Assembly: GCF_000336635.1 (NCBI RefSeq)
Contig: NZ_AOLY01000042.1
Location: 60,280 to 124,279 of the forward strand
Origin: Haloarcula japonica DSM 6131
GTDB lineage: Archaea; Halobacteriota; Halobacteria; Halobacteriales; Haloarculaceae
Length of the DNA stretch: 64,000 nt
Direction: 5' to 3'
Below, in pieces: positions 58,741 through 64,000 of this stretch. The notes under the pieces were generated by a model that was not told where the DNA came from, made no database searches, and was given only the letters and a program-made list of their open reading frames with translations. The translations under genes were made by a program, and so were the position numbers. Numbering within the stretch: position 1 is the first letter of the stretch; each line of letters opens with the position of its first letter.

Positions 58741-59738
58741 GTACTGTCACCCGCCGCGTCGAGACTGTCCTTCCGGAGACCGGCTCACGCGAGTGGTGGG
58801 CGCTGTACCTGCTGGCCCCGCTCGTCCTCCTCGGTGGGGGCATCCTCGTGTTTCCGACGTTGGTCTACGACCGGTTCATCTGGCAGTATCTCTGGGGACC
58901 AGTCGTCGCCGATGCGGCCGGTCAGCCAGTCACGCACGAGGGGGTTCGTGCTGTCCAGGGCTACAACGCGGTGAACACGGTAATCTACCTCGCGGCAGTC
59001 GTATACAGCCTCCCCGGACTACGTGCGTATCTCGACCAACTCGACGTCACGTTCGACGCACGACTGGCCTACGGGTTCGCTCCGATCATCATCGCAGGTG
59101 GGGCGATGCGCGCCCTCGAGGATCTCGGGCTGCTCGGGGACTACGCGGTGTGGTTCATCACGCCATCGATTTACATCGTCGTCACCGCTGTCACCATCCT
59201 CGCGCTCGGTGTCGGTGCACTCTTGCGTGACCAAAATATCGGATCTATCCCGCTAACAGTCGGGCTCGTCGGGTCGGTGTGGGCTGTCGGGGCCGTCTGG
59301 TGGGCTGTTTGGCACGGCCTCTCGACATCGACCCCACTCCGCCTATGGGTTCCTGTCGCGACGACGGGGATAGCGCTCGGCGTAACCGCACTCTACTACT
59401 GGGGCGCGAGTTTCGTCAATATCACACACCTTCGACACCCGCTAATTCTGCTGGCCGTTTTCGGCCAGTTGTGGGACGCTGCGCAGAATCTCATCGGTGT
59501 GACGTTCCTCGGCTACTCCCCAAAGCTGGTCGTGACGAATCTCGTGTACCAGGCGACTGGATTCTCCGGATCGACGTTCGTGCTGAAACTCGTCGTGACT
59601 GTCGGCATCGTGTGGTATCTCGCCGATGCGAAAGAGGAGATGAATCACACGTGGTGGTGGCTTATGACGTTCTTCATCGGAGCGATCGGACTCCCGATGG
59701 GCGTTCGTGGGTCACTTCGGATGCTGTTGGGAGCTTAA
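58737..59738 (+). CDS. DUF63-family membrane protein
   Basis: 333 residues from a GTG at 58737 that overlaps the previous stop codon. Eight or so membrane helices with the DUF63 motifs FIWQYLWGPVVADA, GYNAVNTVIYLAAVVY, APIIIAGGAMRALEDLGL, HLRHPLILLAVFGQLWDAAQ. The family is archaeal and uncharacterised. Part of the copA transcript by spacing (regulator, copA, small winged-helix protein, DUF63). Confidence 0.9.
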   Translation: MSTVTRRVETVLPETGSREWWALYLLAPLVLLGGGILVFPTLVYDRFIWQYLWGPVVADAAGQPVTHEGVRAVQGYNAVNTVIYLAAVVYSLPGLRAYLDQLDVTFDARLAYGFAPIIIAGGAMRALEDLGLLGDYAVWFITPSIYIVVTAVTILALGVGALLRDQNIGSIPLTVGLVGSVWAVGAVWWAVWHGLSTSTPLRLWVPVATTGIALGVTALYYWGASFVNITHLRHPLILLAVFGQLWDAAQNLIGVTFLGYSPKLVVTNLVYQATGFSGSTFVLKLVVTVGIVWYLADAKEEMNHTWWWLMTFFIGAIGLPMGVRGSLRMLLGA

Positions 59739-59766
59739 CGATGGCCTCAAAGATTGGCAAAAACCG

Positions 59767-60942
59767 ATGACACGAACGTCCAAAATTGCGGTAATAGGTG
59801 GAGGGATGGCCGGGCTTGCAGCAGCTGCTGGATTCGACGACGCTGGATTCGTCGTCGAACTATATGAGCGGCAGTCCTACGATAGCAAACGCGTTAATTG
59901 CGGAGAAGCGATGACAGCGGTATCGAAGATCCCACTCGAGCCGACTGTAGAGAACGGCTTTCTCAATCCGCTGCCAGCGATGGAAGTGGAGGTGTATGAC
60001 GGAATCGACGCCGATCGCCACCGCACTGGAGCCGGCACCTTTCCTGCTGCGGATACATATATAACGGACCGAAATGTCGTTGAGCAGTCCTGGGCAGAAC
60101 AACTCTCAGAGAAGGGTGTTGACATCCACGAAAACCAGTCTATCACACGGACAGATTTCCACGAGTTCACCGATGAGTATGATCTCGTCGTTGATGCAAC
60201 CGGTCAGCCATCACTCTCTAGTAAAGCGCTCGGAACAACCAACGAGTATTCAGGATATATGGTAGCGCTTAACAGTGATGTCGAAGGGGACTTCACCGAG
60301 TTGTACCCGAACAGCCGGATAATTCTGGAGAACTATACAGGGTACTCGTGGGCATTCCCGAAGACATCGCAACGAGCCAACGTTGGTATCGGCTGGACGG
60401 TCAGTGACCGGCCTAGTGATTATATGAAGGCATTGAGGGAAGCCTGTAAGCGGAATGGGTGGCCAGTCCCGTCGCAGGAACGGACGAACGTCGCAATCAT
60501 TCCCGAGGGACCAAGCCTTGATCCCGACAGAACCTATCTACCGGAGCATTCCGTCGTACGGGTGGGTGATGCTGCAGGTATCGCAAACCGACTCACCGGA
60601 AAGGGGATCTCACAGGCCGTTGAATCGGGATTCTTGGCCGCAGAGTTGGCTAACAGCGGCCAATTACACAATTTTCCTGACAGTTTATATCAGAGGATGA
60701 AAACGGAGTACATTTTCGCCACAGTTGTGAGATACTTTCTTGAAACTCGTAATCCCAAGGTTCTGGGAGCAGCAATTCGTGCCGCTGCCGGGATCGATAT
60801 TGAAGACGTTGACCGGTCTCCGAGTACAGTTCTACTGCGTCTCCTCCGCCACCCTGTTTTGTTTGCCCGTATTTTCTCGAGACGACGAGTTTTAAACCGT
60901 GTCTATGGAGGAATGACTAACCAATGGGAGTTGATTAATTGA
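59767..60942 (+). CDS. Geranylgeranyl-reductase-like FAD oxidoreductase
   Basis: 391 residues from the ATG at 59767. An N-terminal FAD fold (IAVIGGGMAGLAAAAGFDDA, GFVVELYERQ), the DATG-type motif VVDATGQPSLS and RVGDAAGIANRLTGKGISQA at about 270 are those of the geranylgeranyl reductase/ETF dehydrogenase family. The CGEAM patch (NCGEAMTAV) resembles the CxxG pocket of archaeal lipid reductases. It may hydrogenate isoprenoid lipid chains or quinones. The gene is richer in A and T than its neighbours, particularly at the 3' end, suggesting separate ancestry. Confidence 0.8.
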   Translation: MTRTSKIAVIGGGMAGLAAAAGFDDAGFVVELYERQSYDSKRVNCGEAMTAVSKIPLEPTVENGFLNPLPAMEVEVYDGIDADRHRTGAGTFPAADTYITDRNVVEQSWAEQLSEKGVDIHENQSITRTDFHEFTDEYDLVVDATGQPSLSSKALGTTNEYSGYMVALNSDVEGDFTELYPNSRIILENYTGYSWAFPKTSQRANVGIGWTVSDRPSDYMKALREACKRNGWPVPSQERTNVAIIPEGPSLDPDRTYLPEHSVVRVGDAAGIANRLTGKGISQAVESGFLAAELANSGQLHNFPDSLYQRMKTEYIFATVVRYFLETRNPKVLGAAIRAAAGIDIEDVDRSPSTVLLRLLRHPVLFARIFSRRRVLNRVYGGMTNQWELIN

Positions 60943-61005
60943 CATCCGCTCGAGTTAAATTCTCAGAATCTGTTAGCTACTGGGAGGATCGGTAAGTACA
61001 GAGGA

Positions 61006-61146
61006 TTAAATCAGCAAATGGAGTCCCTCAAGCGAATTTTCCGAGATCCAGAATTCGGTGGGCTCGGCTTCATCAGTGTTCCCGCTTACACGCCCCAGCA
61101 CACAATCAGTCCGTAGAGGGTGACCGAATTCCTTCTTGAGAATCAT
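61006..61146 (-). CDS. Possible 46-residue protein in the gap after the FAD oxidoreductase
   Basis: ATG at 61146 to TAA at 61006: MILKKEFGHPLRTDCVLGRV then SGNTDEAEPTEFWISENSLE, GLHLLI. Looks like a compact beta-rich fold, but there is no convincing TATA box or homologue known to me. It is the only coding signal in the 320 bases between 60943 and 61261, which otherwise hold nothing recognised. May be a fragment of a larger lost gene. Confidence 0.3.
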   Translation of the reverse strand: MILKKEFGHPLRTDCVLGRVSGNTDEAEPTEFWISENSLEGLHLLI

Positions 61147-61261
61147 CCAACTCACCTCGGATATCCGCGTTCCTGAAATGAGCCCCGACTCTTAGAAATC
61201 ACGAACACCATCAATCTTTTTTACTACATCTGACAAAATCAGCCGTGAGGTGAAGTATGCC

Positions 61262-61795
61262 ATGTCAACTCAATCCATCCGTACGAATTTTCTCGGAACC
61301 GAGACGTCGTTCTCGGTCTCGGGAGCCTGGTTGTCGTATTGGATCCTGCTGCTCCGGCTGACCGCCGGGTGGTGGATGCTCCACGCTGGCCTTGACAAAA
61401 TCTGGGCGTGGCCCTTCGACGCCAGCTGGTTCGTCGGCGGAGCCGCTCAGGGCACGATTCTCGCCCCCTTCGTCACGCCGTTCAGCGACGGCATCCTGTT
61501 GGCGTTCGTCAACGTGGCGGTACCGCTTGGGCAAACCGCCATCGGTCTCGGGCTGATACTCGGTGTCCTCACGAGGACCGCCGCCTTCTTTGGTGCCTTC
61601 ATGATGCTGTTCTTCTACTTCATCAACGGCTACGGTGGCGGCTGGGCCAACGGTATGGTCACGGGTGAACTCCTTGGGATCATGGTCTTCGGAACCATTG
61701 TGGCACTTGGAGCGGGCGGCGTCCTGGCAGTCGATAACCGCCTGCGTGAGATGGAACTGTTCGAGAACACGCGATTACGGAAACTCCTCGGGTGA
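61262..61795 (+). CDS. DoxX/DoxD-family membrane protein, copy 2
   Basis: 177 residues from the ATG at 61262. LLRLTAGWWMLHAGLDKIWA, FVNVAVPLGQTAIGLGLILG, VLTRTAAFFGAFMMLFFYFI and GELLGIMVFGTIVALGAGGV keep the DoxX pattern (HAGLDK, PxGQxxIGLGLILG, TRxAAFFGAFMM). Related to copy 1 at 48601. Six bases separate it from the next two-helix membrane gene, as in thiosulfate:quinone oxidoreductase-like units. Confidence 0.85.
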   Translation: MSTQSIRTNFLGTETSFSVSGAWLSYWILLLRLTAGWWMLHAGLDKIWAWPFDASWFVGGAAQGTILAPFVTPFSDGILLAFVNVAVPLGQTAIGLGLILGVLTRTAAFFGAFMMLFFYFINGYGGGWANGMVTGELLGIMVFGTIVALGAGGVLAVDNRLREMELFENTRLRKLLG

Positions 61796-61801
61796 CTACC
61801 A

Positions 61802-62089
61802 ATGAGTGACTTATCAACGGCAGACCAAATCGCCATGTACGTCGGCGGTGGCCTGGTTGTCTTGGGCGTCGTCGTGATCGGCCTGCTCGACATGCTACTG
61901 GGAGCCGGGCACCCAGTCGATAGCGAGGGAGCAATCGAACACGCTGCAGTGGTCCCCATCGACATTAGGGCGGGCATCATCCTGCTCGGCTTGGTGATTT
62001 GGGGACTCGTCGCCGTTTACAAGTTTGCCGCAGGGTCGGCACCGTCGGGATCGACTACGGGCCAAACCCCATCCGGCATGGACGACTAG
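61802..62089 (+). CDS. Two-helix membrane protein downstream of DoxX
   Basis: 95 residues. Two membrane helices (MYVGGGLVVLGVVVIGLLDM and IILLGLVIWGLVAVYKFAAG) split by a polar loop with AGHPVDSEGAIEHAAVVP, then a Ser/Thr/Gly tail. Follows copy 2 of DoxX by six bases, so it is likely an accessory subunit. The 265 bases after it (62090-62353) are AT-rich and hold no gene I can support. Confidence 0.72.
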   Translation: MSDLSTADQIAMYVGGGLVVLGVVVIGLLDMLLGAGHPVDSEGAIEHAAVVPIDIRAGIILLGLVIWGLVAVYKFAAGSAPSGSTTGQTPSGMDD

Positions 62090-62353
62090 TTCAACAACTC
62101 AGTCCGTGGAGCCATTTGCCAGTTAACTTTTCGCGTTGCTCGCACTAACGTCCATCTGATGCACCTAAACGTGAAGACAAACACGATTTTTAGGAGTAGC
62201 CCTGTCGTTTCTTGGTTTTCCTTCTGGTCAGTACGCGCGCTTTATTCAGCAGAACGAACTTAACACTCTTTGGTTTGGTAGAAGAAACGGGGATTAATAC
62301 GCAATTAGAATTTCCGAATTTAAGACTGAAATTAGTATATTACAAATAATATT

Positions 62354-63352
62354 TCAATATAGCCTTGACTTCCGATTCTGGTTTGTCTTTCGAAGAAAGG
62401 TGTACGGGTGTTTTTTCAATTCAGCTGTCCTTCGGTTAATCGTTAGAACGGGGTAATCTGCTTCCTCGATCACTTGAGCTGCGACGCTTCCCTGTAATAG
62501 CCGACGAATGCCAGTCAATCCTCGTGTCCCCATTGTAACAAGGTCGATGTCAGTCACCTCAGTGTATTTGAGAATCTCCTGCTGAGGTTGACCAAAGCTC
62601 AACGTAGTTCGGACAGGAACGTCCAAGGTCGCTGCCTTCTCCGTAATGTCCTCCAAGAGCCGAGTTCCCCGCTGTTCCCAAGAGTCAGTGACCTCTTCCC
62701 ACGTGAATCCAGGCCGACTCGAATAGGACTGTTCGGAAATGATAAAAAGTCCATGTAGGGTTGCATCATACCGTTTAGCAATTTGTAGCCCATGTTTGAA
62801 GGCCACAGATGCCTCGTCGTATCCATCCGTAGGCACGAGAATATCTGTGAACTGACTAGTAGATAACTCTCCTACCGGATCAGAGGGATCCATATCAGGT
62901 ATCGTCAAGACAGGAAGAGAGATATTTTGAATGATGTGGCTGGAGACGTCTCTCCGGAGAATTCGTGCTAATCTAGTCTGTGTAGGTTTCTGGTGGACAA
63001 GCAAATCGATATCATTCTCCTCAGCGTATTCCCGAATAACACCTGGAGAGTGCCCACTATCCACTGCTGGTATCACATTGAGTCCGAGCGAGTGGGCCTG
63101 ATCCACCACGGGTTCAATTACCGCTGCTGCGTCCCATTCCTCTTGTTTAGTGACTTGATCGGATTCCACCTCCGTGCGTTCCTCATCTTGAATATATAAC
63201 ACGTGGAGAGCCGCATCATACGTTTCTGCAAGTGATAGGCCATATTGGACCACTGAGTCCCTTATATCAGCTCCGTAGAGTGGAATGAGGATCTGGTTGT
63301 ACAGGTTGATGTCCGCACCTTCTCGAACTTCTAGATGGCTGGGGGAGTTCAT
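62354..63352 (-). CDS. uspA: Tandem universal stress protein
   Basis: 332 residues with two Usp domains: about 17-155 (QILIPLYGADIRDSVVQYGL) and 168-310 (DILVPTDGYDEASVAFKHGL). The second keeps the ATP-binding motif GTRGLTGIRRLLQGSVAAQV; the first lacks it (QKPTQTRLARILRRDVSSHI), so only the second should bind nucleotide. A basic tail (KKHPYTFLRKTNQNRKSRLY) ends it. It acts in stress survival. The gene is AT-richer than the window average. Confidence 0.88.
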   Translation of the reverse strand: MNSPSHLEVREGADINLYNQILIPLYGADIRDSVVQYGLSLAETYDAALHVLYIQDEERTEVESDQVTKQEEWDAAAVIEPVVDQAHSLGLNVIPAVDSGHSPGVIREYAEENDIDLLVHQKPTQTRLARILRRDVSSHIIQNISLPVLTIPDMDPSDPVGELSTSQFTDILVPTDGYDEASVAFKHGLQIAKRYDATLHGLFIISEQSYSSRPGFTWEEVTDSWEQRGTRLLEDITEKAATLDVPVRTTLSFGQPQQEILKYTEVTDIDLVTMGTRGLTGIRRLLQGSVAAQVIEEADYPVLTINRRTAELKKHPYTFLRKTNQNRKSRLY

Positions 63353-63808
63353 ACATATCTATACGTAACGACGATTTACCGTGCTTTCTGTTAAGAATCG
63401 AAACCGGGAGAACAGTCTCTGGGGTGGTGACTTGAGGCTTTTATCGCAAGTAACTCGCTATAGCACGTCTATTTCGAAAAGAGTGGAGACGTCGTTTGGA
63501 GTCGCATCAGTTCGACGAGAGCGTATTTCCCACAGTTTCGAGGAGTGAAGTGTCGGAGTCGGTGCGACGAGTCATGCTCTGGGTCATGTTGGGCGCAATT
63601 TAAGGCCGATATGCTCGTTGACGGAAAACCGTCACGGCAGCACCCTCGACCGATGAGGGTCGCCACATAGAGACGAATACGGGACTCTGACCTTTGGGGT
63701 TTCCTCCTCAGAACTGAAAGTCACCTTCCCCGTCGTGCTTGAATCCGTTCTCAATACACAGGAAAGGTCGACGTACAATTGAATACTTCCGAGCCAAGTG
63801 ACGAGCAT
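63353..63808. other. Non-coding stretch upstream of the DUF411 gene
   Basis: About 455 bases between the divergent Usp and DUF411 genes. Short open frames occur in several phases (for example minus 63469-63666) but have unnatural composition and no promoter. No tRNA, repeat or insertion-sequence end was recognised; a decayed element is possible but not shown. Confidence 0.4.
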
Positions 63809-64000
63809 ATGGAACGGGCCGTAACTCGTCGCGAACTACTACGGGTCGGTGCGACGACAGTCGCACTCGGAACCGCCGGTTGTTTGGGGTCATCGAGTGG
63901 GGATGAGTGGGATATCGAGGGAACGCTAGCGGTGACGAACGCCCAACAATACAGTTCACCAGGCTGTAGCTGTTGTGGAAAATATGCGTCGTACCTGCGG
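63809..64000 (+). CDS. DUF411-type metal-binding Tat lipoprotein, N-terminal part (runs off the right edge)
   Basis: 64 codons visible from the ATG at 63809. Twin-arginine and lipobox signal (TRRELLRVGATTVALGTAGC, then LGSSSGDE), then the start of a DUF411 domain: SPGCSCCGKYASYLR near residues 51-64, with the CxCCGKW-type cysteine cluster. DUF411 proteins accompany copper-resistance genes in many bacteria. This fits the copper theme of the window. The C-terminal half is outside. Confidence 0.8.
   Translation, partial: MERAVTRRELLRVGATTVALGTAGCLGSSSGDEWDIEGTLAVTNAQQYSSPGCSCCGKYASYLR

Noticed and set aside
62090..62353. Possible small gene in the AT-rich gap (ATG at 62159, 34 codons)
   Set aside because: No promoter at the right distance and no recognisable pattern.
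63469..63666. Possible transposase remnant upstream of the DUF411 gene
   Set aside because: Checked on both strands; no transposase motif, terminal repeat or target duplication could be identified.
1..64000. CRISPR arrays, rRNA genes, complete insertion sequences and an integrase
   Set aside because: No regularly spaced repeats, no rRNA sequence, and no transposase or tyrosine-recombinase motifs were seen on either strand.

Overview
The window is from a haloarchaeon (class Halobacteria). It is GC-rich, its proteins are strongly acidic, secreted proteins carry twin-arginine/lipobox signals, it has an archaeal TFB, and many genes show leaderless promoters with a TATA box about 25-30 bases before the start codon. 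The genus cannot be named. The mix of a conjugation module, four heavy-metal P-type ATPases, a tRNA gene, duplicated regulators and a decayed gene suggests a megaplasmid or a mobile/metal-resistance island. An aconitase and core-type genes at the right show it could also be chromosomal.

Layout. (1) 1-12030, minus strand: a tightly overlapped type IV secretion/conjugation operon. In transcription order it holds a VirB2-like pilin, a large secreted protein, a Tat lipoprotein, a VirB6/TrbL-like membrane protein, a PrgI-like membrane protein carrying a VirB4 N-terminal-type domain, a VirB4 ATPase, a VirD4-type coupling ATPase and the start of one more gene. A divergent ribbon-helix-helix-like regulator (12170-12373) lies beyond an intergenic region with repeated AAGTTCTC boxes. 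(2) 12394-16157: small proteins, exonuclease VII (xseB, and xseA with a C-terminal membrane anchor), a histone-fold DUF1931 protein, a PadR-type regulator and a membrane protein/winged-helix pair. (3) 16328-22740: an isoprenylcysteine methyltransferase-like protein and a probable iron locus (Tat-exported DyP-like protein, two P19-like lipoproteins, a 12-TM protein, a zinc-finger/TM protein). (4) 22951-30517: a Zn/Cd-type P1B ATPase, a CDF transporter, a SpoIIAA-like protein and a winged-helix/membrane protein/arylsulfotransferase-like operon. (5) 30578-37983: TFB, compact heme A synthase, DsbA/DsbB pair, CAAX-type protease, multicopper oxidase and halocyanin. (6) 38082-49860: tRNA-Glu(CTC), membrane proteins, a P1B ATPase with an unusual CPW motif, a second PadR regulator, a Doc-like protein, CopB (CPH) with an HMA chaperone, a second winged-helix/membrane pair, a DoxX protein and a universal-stress-protein relic. 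(7) 50058-64000: lipoproteins, a CBS protein, aconitase, a copper-homeostasis cluster (HMA chaperone, Lrp-TRASH regulator, CopA), a DUF63 protein, a geranylgeranyl-reductase-like flavoprotein, another DoxX protein, a tandem Usp protein and the start of a DUF411 lipoprotein.

How the parts fit. CopA, CopB, the CPW ATPase, two chaperones, multicopper oxidase, halocyanin, DUF411 and the Lrp-TRASH regulator form a dispersed copper export/oxidation system. A shared palindromic box (consensus TTKGAATCYAA) sits about 80 bases ahead of three of these genes and about 50 bases ahead of a fourth, and is a candidate copper operator. The zinc/cadmium exporter and CDF protein add divalent-metal resistance, and DsbA/DsbB and the heme A synthase serve extracytoplasmic redox chemistry.
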